From Climacium dendroides (Eukaryota > Streptophyta > Bryopsida > Hypnales > Climaciaceae): 64,000 bases of DNA. A program made the position numbers and the translations under genes. Below, one piece after another: positions 9,622-22,211 of this stretch; the first letter of the stretch is position 1, and every line of letters begins with the position of its first letter. The stretch covers positions 26,787,213-26,851,212 of the forward strand of contig OX467084.1 in NCBI GenBank assembly GCA_950106755.1. The letters are read 5' to 3'. Under the pieces are notes generated by a model. That model was not told where the DNA came from and made no database searches. It was given only the letters and a program-made list of their open reading frames with translations.

Positions 9622-12289
9622 TCATTTGGCACGTTTTGCAATGTCAGAGTAAGGAGGGCCCATATGCTCCATGACTTCGTTCCACAGGGGCTTCGGCAGT
9701 TGTATGCACTGCTTTAGAACGAATTTCTTGCTGCAAGAAGCCAGGTACCACACTCCAGCTGCCACTTCCTGCTCTAACTGTCCTGGTCCCCATCCTGCAC
9801 CAACAGAGAAACAAACTGTCAGAACTAGACACAAACATCAGCCCCGGAGAAGAAAAAGCTGACAGCTTTTCTAGCAGTGGCAATGGTAAGCATGCCTATA
9901 AAGAAAAGCTTGACCACACTACAGGAGAGGCATGCAACAGCACTTCCATTGGGTGACTGGACCCAATCCACATGGCATGAACAATAAGATTCCCTGACTT
10001 TCAAGCAATAATGCCCACTACGACAACTACTTCGTCAATTGAAAAATCGTCTTCCATGTGCCTCATACAGCAAGCCTGATTGAGAGAAAAAGATGGTGGT
10101 GGTGGAGGACCGGCAGCACCTAAACCGTTCTAATAGCCCAATAACATGCTCCTACTGAGTTTTCCTCCAAGTTTTCCTCCATAGTGGTAAGCCTCCAACG
10201 TAGAATAAGTAGCCAACAACACAACTAATGAAGTTGAAATATCTACAGGTGCATCAAATCCGAAAGTATTAACTAGACAGTGTCAATCATAAGACTCAGC
10301 CATCTTAGACACCACCAATACTCCGATGTTAAAACTGTGCCGGTTCTAAGTGGTTACTACTGTCTATTCCGTGTCTAACATGTTCCTACACTACACTTAC
10401 AAAGCTACCGTTCTCAAGAAACTCCGAAAGGGTTAACGAAGGTTGGCAATAGAGTGGTGGCAGTAACCTATGACAGAATCAACCCTACCACAAAAGGTGC
10501 CAGAAAACAATCAAGGAGGCCACCCACAGTGGGTGCTTTGGGTCATTAGGGGGTGTTTCTGTTCGATTGCGAGTCTTCTGTTCTGCAAGAAGAGGCAATT
10601 CTCAAAAACGACCTGAAATCTCTACAAAGAGAAACGCTTAATCTGCTACCAACTTACGGATAGGAGGAGCAGAAGCCATCACCTGCAAAGCGAAGAAACC
10701 AGCGAAAGTCGTTAGGAGTGCTCTTGCCGCTTCGGACGCTCTCCTGGATCCTGGCTGTGCCGCCCATGAACACTCCGTTCATGATTTCGCGACTGTCCTC
10801 GAAGCCTGCCACGCCGTGGATGACTTGAGTGCACTCCGGACCCACGTCGCCTCCGAAGTACAGCGGACAATCTGTCATCTCCGGCATTAAGTCTTTGAAC
10901 TCTTCCAATTGTCCTAGTGAATACTGAGTTGGCCTGTTGTCATGCCAACAATATCATGAGCACCTCCTTCATTAAAATCCTTGACGGCCATGTAATGGCA
11001 ATCAAGGACAAGGTTATCAGAAATACATAGCAACCGGAGGATCTCGAAAATAATGTAGGGACTGTCCCTCAAATTTTCAGATAGTAATTCGATACATGCT
11101 AAAGGATCAGAACAGTCAAAGTTTCGAAATCTAGCACTGCCAAAGAAGTGCAGAGTTGGCTATGATTAATTATTCTAATCTTCGCAACCATTGCGATTGG
11201 TCACATTGACTTCCAAATCCTGCATTGGCATTATGTCAATGAAGCCCCTCGCAAACTGTCGCTCAAATCTCAAGAAGAAAATTTGACAGGAATTTGGTAG
11301 AGAAATATACCTGTTGAGAATTACGCCAGCACTGCCACCCGCACTGATAATATCACACAAGAATCCCCGTTTAGAATTTTCATTCTAGTTTGAACAGCAG
11401 TTCACAAACTAGGATAGCAAAGATTCGGGAGAAATCAGGTCACAGTCGTTTAGAAAAGAAGGAAGAAAGTCATGTCCAAGCCAAAACAGGCACACAGAAT
11501 CGAGCACTGGTTCAAATTCACTAGTAGAAAATCCACACCTCACAGGTCTTCTACAAAACGTAGCCGTTTGCAATCGGCAGGGTTTACTAAATAACCAGTC
11601 TGAAATGAAATTACGATTTACAAGGTTTATTTTTTGCCACTAGGTTTCATTGAGAAGACTGTTTCGATTAGGGTTGCAAAGATATTGATTAGTGGAGAAT
11701 AAGGCCATGGACATACTCGTGGGCGAATATGAAGATGACGACGCGGTGAAAGTACTGCTGGCTGTTGGTGAAGGCATTGGGATGCGCGATGAGCAAACAC
11801 CCAGCCTCCGGTTTGACGATAGGGTGAGCCCAAAGCTCCTGCTCCTGGTCTTGAACCGAGTCCAGCCCTCCAGTGCCAAGGCCCGAGCGCACAAGACGAG
11901 CTCGGAATGCTCGCCAATCCGCTTGCTCTACTTGTTTCAAAATCCTGGAATCATCAGCGTCATCGTCACCACTCGAAGACGATCCACCCCCTTCTCCGGA
12001 CGCGCGCACACTGAAACTTCTTCTTCCTCCGAAGCTCACTTGCAATGAACTGCAATGCCCTCGATGACAGTTCAATTAGGTCAAGCGTGAAAACAATTTC
12101 ACCGACAGTTGCATTGTGATCATAAACTTGAGACTCGGATCAGTACCTGCCATGCCGTGTGAGGGTTTGAGCGAACATGTGCGATGACGCGGAAGTCGAA
12201 ACCTGAGACTGGAGTGACAACCCTGCCGCCGTGCGAAAATTGCAAGTGCACGAGGGCGCCACCGCGGCGGTCACCATAGCCGCATTCAT
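9622..12289 (-). CDS. UPF0301/DUF179 (AlgH-like) protein, plastid-like leader, 5 exons
   Basis: Exons are 12289-12147, 12049-11717, 11343-11311 (33 nt), 10933-10683 and 9794-9622. All introns are GT-AG, and the exons sum to 933 nt, giving 310 aa and a TGA stop. Residues 1 to about 70 are Ser/Ala/Thr-rich, like a chloroplast transit peptide, followed by a Gly/Ser/Asp-rich linker. ADWRAFRARLV lies at about 91-101. The DUF179 domain runs from about 122 to the end: WAHPIVKPEAGCLLIAHP, YFHRVVIFIFAHDAGGSAG, VILNRPTQYSL, DCPLYFGGDVGPE, NGVFMGGT, PNDFRWFLRFAGWGPGQLE, GVWYLASCSKKFVLKQC, LPKPLWNEVMEHMG. The 33-nt exon supplies Ala-Gly-Gly-Ser-Ala-Gly-Val-Ile-Leu-Asn-Arg across a junction that completes the conserved VILNRPT block, which strongly supports the model. 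Length matches plant DUF179 proteins from memory (about 310-330 aa). The biochemical role is unknown. An upstream in-frame ATG at 12364 is possible but gives a less leader-like start. Confidence 0.92.
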
Positions 12290-13000
12290 CAATCGAATCT
12301 CTACAAACTGAAATTCGCTCAATTTGGAATTCAAACCCCAGAAACCTAATCTCCACCTCTGCAACGCCTCCTCTGCACAGACTATAAACTTAGTTCAATC
12401 CTTACAATCTGCATTTCTTCCAGCTCGCATTCGCTTAACAACTCCAACAAAAATCCTCAAACAACATGGAAATACCCTAGAGTAGCCAGTAGTGAAAACA
12501 GCTCCAATCGCCTCCACAACTTTCCACGAAATCTCGTAGGATTTCAGAAAAGAATATGTGCGATTGCCGAAGCTCCTCAGAGTACTCACTTTTGATGCTC
12601 AATCTGTTCAATCTGTTCAATCTACTAAATCTTGTCCATCTACTAAATCTTTTCAAGCGATGCTTGAATTCTCACCAATCGAATGGCCAATTAATTTTCT
12701 CGAAATTTCTGGAAAGTGAAAAATTTGTGAGCCACTCGCTTATGAGCCAGAGGCGTAGGAGTCACAAAAGTGAAGGTGGTGCGCTGCGCAGATTGGACGT
12801 GTGGTGGGAGCATGGACATGACCCAAAGCGGCTCCTGCTTCAACGAGAACAGTGAAAGAGCTTCGCCTCATCCAAAGCAAGGAGCGGAAAATTGGTTTTA
12901 GGGGAGTCCGCGGGTTTAGGGTAAGGTAGGGACCCCATGTCCGTGGTTTTGAATCCGGCAAAATTAATGCCTTGGGAGTCATTTCAAAAGTAGAGTCACT
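12290..13000 (-). promoter_or_regulatory. putative 5' leader/promoter of the UPF0301 gene
   Basis: Composition stays relatively GC-rich from the start codon to about 12990, then drops sharply to AT-rich DNA, so the promoter and leader probably lie here. A short direct repeat (AATCTGTTCAATCTGTTCAATCTACT) occurs near 12600-12650. No clear TATA box was identified, and the frames seen here match no protein family. Confidence 0.35.
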
Positions 13001-16000
13001 GCAAATTTAGTAAATTTATTTGTGGAGATTAGTGTTTCAAATATTGGACTAATTTAACAATCTTACATCTAGTGTGTAATTTAAAAATATTAAAACTAAT
13101 ATCATAAATTATAATCATATATATTAAATAAGATAATTAAATATAGTTTATTATTAGAAAGATTCTTAATTTTTTTTTTTTGCCTCTCTTGTTTTCAATG
13201 TTCAAAGGATTTTCTATGCATCAAAATATGAATCACTTAGATAACAAGTACGAATAAATTATGAATTATTGAAATTTGATATAACTTATTTTGGGGTCAA
13301 ATTTGACATATATTCATTTCTTGTTGTCGAACAATGGTTGCAAATTCTTGAATTATAAAAGGAAAATAGGATTTTGACAACAATGAGTTGAAATTGATCC
13401 AAAAGGTTTGTAGTATGGTTAAAAGTATTATAGACTTTTGTTGAACTAAAGTATTGACTCTACAAAGCATTAAATCAAAAATATTTTTAATTTTGATAAA
13501 TTATATTAGAAATATCTCTTTAATGGCCATAGTTTCAATTATATTTATAGCCTTGATCTTGGGACAAATCAAACTTTTCTAAATATTTTTTTCCAAGAAA
13601 ACATTTTTGAAATTTTCTTTGAAAGATAGAGACAATCTAATATTTGGTGATTTTTGCTTCATGCTCATTTTAGTTAAAATTGTTCATTTTTGCAAATTCT
13701 AAGAAGGTAATGAGACTAGAAAGTATTGGCATTGTAGTTTAGCTCTAAATAACATTTGAAATCAATATCTTTACAAAAATAGATTTTTTGAATTTAGACA
13801 ACCCAAGACTTTACATTAGATATTTTAGGGCTAAATTGATGAAAATTTATCCAAATGAATGAAAATTTAAAAACTCCAAAAAATTACTTTTTTTAATAAT
13901 CAAAAGATAATAATAAGACTTCATAAAATAATATAAATGATTACAATTCTTCAAAAACATTTGTACCAATGATTAATAAATAAAGTTTTTCCTTCATTTT
14001 TTTAATATGTGTAGACAAATAATTCAATTTGGAAATTTTGGTTGAATAAAAAAAATACAACTAGTATATATGTAAACACAAATGAAGTGAGTTTTTATAC
14101 TTATAATACCTAGAACATAAAACAACTAGATTAGACTATAGTTGAATTTGGATTTCAACTATGTTCCATATACAAGGCTTTATTATGAAATCCTAATAAG
14201 CAAATGGGCCTAAGTAAACACACTTTGAATACTCTTAAGTCCTATTTCAGATTGTTTATATTATACGACTTTTCTTGAAGTTGTTCTATGACTATTAATG
14301 GGATAAAATATATTTTTAAAAACATTTGTAATCTACACACTACATGGTTGAGCATTGAGATGTTTGATTGGAGTGTTGAAACCTAATGTGACTTCAAAAT
14401 GGCAAGCAATTACTCTACAAATAAGGTTATATTGACCATATATTATTGACTTACTTTCAAGTAAAGTAGCTACTCAAATATCTTCAAGGTAGCTTTTTTC
14501 GATGCAAAATTCCTTTTCAATTCAAAACTTATAATTACTCATTGACAAAGCTTTAAAACCAAATACAGAGTTGAGTAGATTTTTTCCATTTTCAAATAAG
14601 CACACATGTAATTGACACTATTAGCATCTATGTATACTTATTAATATATAATATAAATTATTTTGATTGGTTTTAATTGGCAAGTGACAGTTTGATAAAA
14701 GATTCCAATACAATTTAAAATACATTATTTGGACAATTTATGAATAAGTTATTCAAATTCAAATTAATTATTTGAAAAGGTACTCAAAATTGATACTAAT
14801 CTCTTTTAGACTTCCATAATTTGCTTGTATAACTATATCTTGTGTCATCAATATCTAGATTTTGTATTGTTTTTAAAATCAAATATAGGTGTCGCATTTT
14901 GGGTAATGATGATATTGATGAATAGGAAGCCCAAATTTGCCTTTTGTATTTGGCGAGAGGCCATTGTAAAGTCCATTTTTAATTTTTTTAATGATTTTAA
15001 TAGATTGTTTGTCATGTTATTAGCTTTTTAGCACACTAATCTATACCAAGTTTGAATAACTATTGTTGAATTATGAGGTGAAATGTATTTTTGGTCTCAA
15101 AATGGGTAACTAAAAAATAATTTATTTTGATGAATTCTTTTAATCCAACCATAACATCATGTACCTAATTCTCTAAAGTTTATTGTATAAAAAATTTAGA
15201 CTCACAAACTTCCCTAATTGTAAAATATTTACCTTATAACTTTGAAGGAAAATATTTTACCCAAGATTTTTACATCTCTAGGGACTTGGATAGTTCATCT
15301 TTCAAATTTTTTCTAGAGAATTTATGTGTCTCAAAACTTCTAAAAGTCAATGACTTGCTTTGAAAATCCATGAAAAATAATTTAAGTATAGAAAGTTGTT
15401 GACTTGTTCATATTGAGGATAAAGAGACTAAATTGGACTTGATATTTTAGCCACTAATCCAATTTTATGAAATTTTTCTTGCATTTAGAACAATCCTTGT
15501 GTGCATTTATGTGCAAAATTCTAGACATAAGATTAAAAAATTGAAAACACAATTGTCTTGCCCTAAATTGATGAAAGCTTCTAAAACACCCTTCAATCAC
15601 TGAAAGGAGTAACTTTAAAATAATGATTTTAATTGAGAGAATGTTGCCAAAAATGGTATTTCTTAATTTTTACCAAATTAAACATACAACAAAAGTTCAA
15701 CAAGTCTAAATCTTGAAAGACACCAACAGCGTAGAGGATTTTTTTTTTCAAAACTTGTTTTTTTGTTCCTAAATTAAAAGATTTTTATAAATAATAATTG
15801 TTATAATATAGGCAAAGTTGTTGATGTTGACTAGATAAAATACAAATATGTAGATGAAAAATGATTTTTATACCAAATGGCTCCATGATGGTTTTAATTG
15901 TGGATTTTGGAATTTTAATATGGTTAGAAATGGCTCTACCATTAATGCAAAAGTGCACACCATTGAATCCACGACAATCAATTTTAGGGTGGGGTTTGTT

Positions 16001-17961
16001 GGTAGAGTAACTAGTATCCTACAATGCATGCAAGTGAAAAAAAATGAATAGAATCATCCATTTGCCCACAAAATTATCTATCAGTAGCAATTTTCACTCA
16101 AATATTGGTGAATTAATGTTTTTATAGAAGAAATTGGGTGATTTTATCCATTTTTTCACCCATTTAAAAAATAAATAAAGTAGTTGCATTCTTAATTTTT
16201 TTGGATCTTTCTTCTCAAATAGTGTTACTTCTACAAACATTGGGCTACAATAAATTAGAACTTTTATTGTCAATTATTGTCAATTGTACTTCATTCCAAG
16301 TTTGTAGTGGAACAAGTGAATGGTGTTGTACTTTGGAGGTTGTCACTTTGATTATTAGGTTGTCACTTTGATTGATGGTTTGCCACTCTGTATGCAATTG
16401 AAGTTATTGCATAGCCCAACACTATAGTATATTCTATACATTATAATACTATTCAAAGTAAAAAGAACTTTGATCACTGAGTAGTGTGGATTCCTTAAAT
16501 CATAGAAACAATACTAAACAAAGTTAACTCAAATATAATTTAATTTAGAATAGTATCTATATACTATGGACCATACTAAATAGAATGAAAAGTGTACCCT
16601 ATGTGAAGGTCAGATTTGGTATAAATTAAGTCACTTTTGTATTAAAAAAGTTGCCACCTGTCATCTTGTTATTGGTGTGAGGTGACATGGATCCTTGAAA
16701 ATATGACATGGAACTTCAATCTCCACACATCTTTGTTGAATCAAACCTTCACATCTAATAGCTTTAAATAGAAGTACAATATAGTAGCCTCCCATTCCTC
16801 CCCTCCATTTCCAATCATTAGGCTGCTTTCTTCTTGTAAAGTTGTGGTGCAATTCAAGGAGAAATTGTGGTGCATTATGATTGATTGAAATTGTAGTGCA
16901 TTATGATTGATAGCGTTATCAATATTGCAATCAACCTTTGGTCAATTTTACAATCAACCTATGGTGAGAAATAGAAAGGCCTATATCACCATTATAGGTG
17001 GAAGAGAATCTTCCACTAAAAAATTCATAGTAATTACGTTTTTGTAATAAAATTCCAAAAAAAAAATGCAATCCTTCCACATTCTATTTCTATACGTGGG
17101 AAAGATTATACACTCACAAAACTTGCGCTCCAAACCTGTGTAATTGCTTAAGTGGTTGGAAATGGGTCACAACTACCTTAGTGGTGAAAATTTACCAATA
17201 GCAAAATTTGTCTTCTCTCGTATACAACAACGTTCACAAAACTAACTAAAATCCACACCATTGTTACTCGAAGTTTCTAGTAGCTAAATGTACATTGGAG
17301 AAATTTTTTGGAAAAAATTAGATTTTAGCCAAAACTGCAACAAGTAATGGAATTTTGATAGCCTATTTGCAACTTCCTCCACATCAGAATTAGCATCAAT
17401 TTAGTCCGTTTTGTGTTATAGTACTCCCAATAATCCTCTACAACTCGCAAAATCCATTCTTCTTCTTTTTCTATTCTTTTTAGTACCACTCACTCTCAAG
17501 GCAGATTGCTTGTTGGTCCGAGATGACCCTAAACTACCAGATGATGGTGGAAAGATACCCAAACCAAATGGCATGGTTGCGGATTCAATACTTGATAGAT
17601 AGTGACAGGTGGTTTATCTAGCATGAAATCAACCTATCTACTTGATGGAAACGCAATGTGTTGTTCAATACACTTGTAAAGCAAAAATATAAAAATAAAA
17701 ATAAAATTCTATTAAGATAAGATGTTTGTTTTGTTTTGTTTGTTTGTTTGTCATGTTGAGATCTCCTGGACCATGCATCCCCCAGTCACATGCTTGGTAC
17801 TGTCTGAAAGTCCTCAGCGAGGAGGGGTGCACCAACTCAATTTCGTGGCCTTCAGACGTACGGTGTGAAAGTTGTGCATTTTCGAGTTATTTTTGGTTCT
17901 AAAAAATTAGAAAATTATTTTTACTTTTGTTTTGACTATGACAATGGCACAGGGCACACTA
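13001..17961. other. ~5 kb AT-rich intergenic DNA, no gene
   Basis: No recognisable protein, RNA gene or clear element was found. At about 16598-16760 lies a copy of a dispersed repeat starting CCCTATGTGAAGGTCAGATT and containing a GGTGACATGGATCCTTG-like block. Relatives occur at 54050-54190, about 57570-57670, and inverted around 58265-58440 and 58720. A 63-codon frame at 17411-17602 has a hydrophobic N-terminal stretch but starts with TTG and resembles nothing known. Confidence 0.5.
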
Positions 17962-18292
17962 CACTAATGATGATAAATAGTGTTATGCTGTGATTAGTAT
18001 TACCTGCACTTTTACCCCCGGTCACTCTAAACTTCAATTAGTTGGCATTTAGTGTTGTGTTCATTTTTCTGAGTAGTAACTTTTTTGAGCATGTCATAGG
18101 TTTCTTAGGTTCATACGTTTTTTTTTGCATTTTGATGAAATAGTTAGATAACACTAAATGTAAACTTGACACCCAATAGTTGACAAATAGTGTCTATGTT
18201 GACATTTAGTGTTGGTAACATTAACCAGATTGTTCACAATTAGTGTTATGCTTCGTGATAAGTGTTGCCAACACTATTTATCATCATTAGTG
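17962..18292. mobile_element. TA-flanked CACTAA-terminus MITE (copy A) upstream of PSBX
   Basis: The left end CACTAATGATGATAAATAGT is mirrored exactly by ACTATTTATCATCATTAGTG at the right end, giving at least 23 bp of perfect inverted repeat. TA lies on both sides. The 331-bp element ends about 530 bp upstream of the PSBX start. The interior has several AGTGTT / AACACTA sub-repeats and no coding capacity. TA flanks favour a Tc1/mariner-type origin over the CACTA superfamily, which makes 3-bp duplications. Confidence 0.88.
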
Positions 18293-18820
18293 TAGTTAAG
18301 GTTGAAGGTTGCACTAAATTTCATAAACTACTGTAGTTTTGGGATCACTGGTGCCACGGGTCCCATGGCGGGGACGAGGATAACACCCGACGCTCCCATC
18401 CGCAATCCCCCTTCCCAACTGGCTGAGACCACCCGCCAACACGCTCGTGGTCCCGCATGAGCCAATCGTCGGCCTCCCTCCCCTGCACCGGATATTACGC
18501 TCCCCGCCCGTCAATCATCCCCCCCGCCTGGCTCCCTTCCCCCAGATGAGAAACTCCCCGCCTGGCTTCTTTTGATCCCCTCATCCATCTCGCGGTTGGC
18601 TGGTCCGTAGATTTTCGAGCTCCGTTTCTTAAATTCTTCTCGGAATTGTCCTCTGTGGCTATCCTATGTCGTGAGCTTCTTTGCAGGGAGCGCGCACGCC
18701 AGGTTCTTTATTATCATCACAGACGAAGCAGCTAACTTACACATCCTTCTTCACTCTTGTTCGGGATTACTTGCGGTGTGTGAGGATTTGTTTTTGTTTG
18801 TTGGAAAGGAGTCTGTAGCG
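18293..18820 (+). promoter_or_regulatory. PSBX upstream region and leader
   Basis: GC-rich, C-run-containing DNA rises abruptly after the MITE. A CCAAT-type motif (GAGCCAATCG) lies near 18459. No strong TATA box is evident, so I cannot place the transcription start. The last 100-150 bp, ending GTCTGTAGCGATGG, are probably the 5' leader. The short open frames on both strands in this region are incidental. Confidence 0.45.
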
Positions 18821-20018
18821 ATGGCGTGCGCAGCTATGACGTCGACCACTGCTGTGGCCGCTTTGGCCTCCCGCGGAGTCGCTGCCAAGGCGCCCGGCGG
18901 TAAGGGAGTTCGGCTGATGTCGAGGAAGCAGGTGGCGCTCGCGGTGTCCAACGGCAGTCGCGTCTCCATGAGGTGATTTGTGATTTGTGATTCTCTCTGG
19001 TTTTTTTTTCGGTTGCTGAGTTTTTGGAGGTAGATGATAGGATCGAGGGAGTGATCGGTTTGTGGTGGAGGTAGGAAATGTGGATGGCTTGGCTTTCACA
19101 ATTTCGTAGTTGTTTCTTTTGAGGGAGGATGAGTTCGGTTTGATGTGGTGTTGAGAAATGCGCGTGGTTTGGCTTCATGATTTCTTAGTTGTTTTCTTGG
19201 AGAGAGGATGTGTTTGGTTGTGGTAATCGGTTTGGAGTGGAGTTGAGAAATGCGGTGTGTGGCTTCGTCAATGCAGAAGTGTGAAATGCGAGTGAGGATT
19301 TGGCTGTTTTAGGATGTGCTCGGGTGCGTGGTTCGCCGTCGCTATTTTGGATGCGGTTTCGTCTCTTTGGTCAATTTCATGCGTATGTGAACCGCCGGAT
19401 ACTGATCATTTGACATTTTAGCTCCTTCGAGGAATAGTAGAGTAATTTTAGTTGCAGCCGTGAACAGTGCATTCGTTCGCATGCAAGCTCTTGCTGTAGA
19501 TGCTTATTTTTTTTTTAGCTATGGCGACAAACTTGATCTCAATTTTCGACTTCGAACTTGCTGTAGGAGATATCGCGCGTGATCTTGTAGCGCCATTTAA
19601 GCTTTTGAGCTCTCTTCGTGTGCGTGCCTGTCGTTCGTCTATGGCCACAACCTTGATGTCAAATTTCGGCTTCGTATTTGCTCTCGGAATTCTCTCTAGC
19701 GACCTTGCAAATTTCATAAGTTTTGGAGTTCTGTTCTTGTTTTAAGCGATAGTGGAATCGTAAGATATAAATTTACCTCTGACAGCAGTATTGTGGCATT
19801 CTGACAGTGCTACTAAGGAACACAACATCGTCGGCCTCACCGGTCTGGCACTTGTCGCCGCGTCCGTGGTGCCCGAGATCGCCGAAGCAGCGCAACCCGG
19901 CGTGTCCGACTCGCTCCGCAATCTGCTTCTGAGCGTCGTCGCCGGAGGAGTGGTGGTGACCGTTTTGGGAGTGGCCGTGGCCGGAGTTTCCACCTTCGAC
20001 CCCGTCTCCAGGCGGTGA
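18821..20018 (+). CDS. PSBX: photosystem II subunit X (PsbX), nuclear-encoded, 2 exons
   Basis: Exon 1 is 18821-18972 and exon 2 is 19808-20018. Splicing ATGAG|GTGATT to CTGACAG|TGC restores an AGT codon and gives 120 aa; plant PsbX precursors are about 115-120 aa. Residues 1-55 form a stromal transit peptide rich in Ala, Ser and Arg. Residues 58-79 ([20 protein letters not shown] plus Ala-Ala) are a thylakoid-transfer segment ending in an Ala-x-Ala cleavage motif. The mature protein, from about residue 79-80, is about 41 aa: [11 protein letters not shown], one membrane span at about 90-111 ([20 protein letters not shown]), and the conserved [10 protein letters not shown] stromal tail. PsbX is a small thylakoid subunit of photosystem II near cytochrome b559. 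The 835-bp intron separates the transit peptide from the mature part and contains two tandem duplications. Confidence 0.95.
19060..19254 (+). repeat. ~90-bp tandem duplication in the PSBX intron
   Basis: Two diverged copies share GGTTTG-TGGAGT-GA-GAAATG, TGG(A/T)TTGGCTTCA and TTT(C/G)TTAGTTGTTT-CTT-GAG-GAGGATG blocks. Copy 2 occupies about 19163-19254. Confidence 0.65.
19518..19750 (+). repeat. 120-bp tandem duplication in the PSBX intron, in-frame
   Basis: The block CTATGGCGACAAACTTGATC at 19519 recurs as CTATGGCCACAACCTTGATG at 19639, a 120-bp period that keeps reading frame. The plus frame from 19519 reads [16 protein letters not shown] and then [16 protein letters not shown]. Copy 1 follows a T-run ending in AG, so it resembles an acceptor plus ATG. 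There is no evidence that it is translated, because the PSBX splice that matches the family skips it. Confidence 0.7.
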
Positions 20019-21240
20019 AAGCATCACATCCCATGAAGGTGTGATCAGAGTAAAATTATTGTCAGTATGTGAAGCATAGTAATCTGTATAGTGCGCTTCG
20101 ATTGGAATCATCTCAAAGTGTTCGGTGTATGATCATCCTCAGTGATAAGATTATTCTCATCGCGAGCTTCTCTTGATCGTCCTTGCAGTTGTTTTTTTCA
20201 TTGTTTGCGACATCCTTCCCTGGTTTTCTTGCAACCCTCGCATGTGCTTTTGCAACAGCGTGTGGATTTTCTATCCGTCGTTGCAGTGGTGTGATCAATT
20301 GCGATCTGCGCGTATTAGTGTGCGTATCAGGGGGATATGATATCAGTTAACGGTTTGCAGATATCATGCTTTTTCTGTAACTGATAATTTTGAAAGTATT
20401 ATCAATTAGATGATAAATTTACTGAAAAGTGTAGAGATCTTTAACCCTTGCTGTGATCTGAGGACATTTCTCAGGACAATTGAGAGGGAAAGTGAGATTT
20501 GGACAGTCGTCATTTCAATGATCATGGTAGGGTATGCTGTCTAATTGTATACATGAATTGCATACCCTGGTTTGTCACCATTGCCCGGGGAATCTACATT
20601 TCCGTGAGTCCCCTCATATATCCTGCGCGTCTAAATGCGCAAGCATTTTACTCAAATTGCAAGTACTTAGGGTACGACCAATTGATGCGGTGTTTCGAGC
20701 TCCTTGAAATTCGCCGATGTAGAGTTTGTTTTGTGACTTTGTCCCAACGATACAGCCTAGCCGACTTCTAGCGGCCGTGGAGACCGTCATACGCTGTTAT
20801 GTGGACAGGTGCTTCGAACAGAAATCAATTCGGATTGGTGACTGTGGCAGTCCATGAGAGAAGCAAGGCCCATCTGTAAACTGGAAGGTGGTAAAGGTCT
20901 GAGACAGGCTGATTAGTTCACAAAGGTTTTTTCATGGTCTTAGGAAGAATCAATGGTAGTGTTAGCACGAACGCAGTCCCGATCACACTCTGCTGTCCAA
21001 ACTAATCTATTTCCTCATTGCAAAAGGTGAGGGAGACTCATCAATGACAATCCAATCTGGTGCTCGGTTGGCCCTGTTTGTATAAAGTAGCATAATGATA
21101 GAGTTGGGAAGTTCTGTACCTTAGTGCACTGTGAGCGCAACTACAGAGGTGTCGCTAGGTCAAGTAATTGCAGTTTGAACAATTTTTTTGCTAAGCATTC
21201 AGGTTATAATGCATCTTCAATGACTATAACTTGTTATTAA
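20019..21240. other. PSBX 3' flank, no further gene
   Basis: The first few hundred bases, of mixed composition, are probably the PSBX 3' untranslated region. The rest holds no recognisable gene. A 90-codon frame at 20499-20771 has no family resemblance. Confidence 0.5.
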
Positions 21241-22211
21241 CCCCTCAAGGCCCATGGACATTTTGGGTCTAAAGACATCATTGTTTTTCAAGCCTTATAA
21301 GTTTACTTGTCACTAAGGTATGAAAATCTCAACCGTACAATCTTGTAGTGTACATATTGTAGATGACGTGGATCAAATTTTGAGCCATTTGACCTTATAG
21401 ATTGTAAGATTATAATGTTTTAGTGTTGAAAAAAGATGCTGAAATTTTCCTAAAAACACATTTGGAGGTGAAATTTGATTTCTAAACCTACTCAAATGAA
21501 AAAACTTTGAACTAAAAAGTGTTTTGAAATCAACATAAAAACATATTGGTGAAAAAAAAATTCATAAAATTGACTCATTGTGTTTGCAAAGTAACTTTGA
21601 AATGTCAAAAAAATAGCAAAAAAGGGTGAAAAAAACACATTTAAGGCTGAACCTACTTCTATTAAAATACTTCTCAGTCACTTGTTACTTCTTTGATTGA
21701 CACAAAATTTTAGCCACACCAACTAGACAAGTATGCACAACTTTTGCCTCCAAAATTTTTGAAAACGGATACAAGATGAAGAAGTTACAAGCCGCCGAAG
21801 TTCACAATAACCAAAAACCGTTAGGGTTTTGAACTTCGAATTGCTACCAAACATTCAAAACAATTTGGATTTCCATGAAAATTTTACCACACAAACTAGA
21901 TTTCTAGAGGATCAAAACCCAACAAATTTTATTAAAAACGGACTCAAGATGAAGAAGTTACAAGCCCCCGAAGTTGCAGCCATGACAATACAGTGTGCTG
22001 AACTCAAATTGAACTGTGAACTTCGAATGGCTGCCACAAACTCAGTTCATCTTGAATTGCTCTGAAAATTTTACCACACAAACTAGACTAGTATGCGCAA
22101 ATTCTCCAACAAGTTTTATCAAATTCAGACATTAGATGCAAAAGTTACAACACTTTGTATTGTATTCCAAACTATGAGGGGCGGCTTTTGAGCCCCTTGG
22201 GCGTTGAGGGG
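21241..22211 (+). mobile_element. TTAA-flanked piggyBac-like non-autonomous element (copy 1)
   Basis: TTAA at 21237-21240 precedes CCCCTCAAGGCCCATGG, and the right end CCATGGGC-like GCCCCTTGGGCGTTGAGGGG is followed by TTAA at 22212-22215. The end sequences are inverted (CCCCTCAAGGCCCA versus CCCCTCAACGCCCA). The 971-bp interior aligns in reverse orientation with 39924-40889 along its whole length, with shared blocks such as GGAGGTGAAATTTGATTTC and CTCATTGTGTTTGCAAA. Inside, GAAGAAGTTACAAGCC and neighbouring text is repeated about every 180 bp. No transposase is encoded. Confidence 0.82.

Noticed and set aside
17962..18292. Classification of the CACTAA-ended MITEs as CACTA (En/Spm) elements
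   Set aside because: The flanks show TA next to both ends in several copies and no convincing 3-bp duplication, so the CACTA label was not used.
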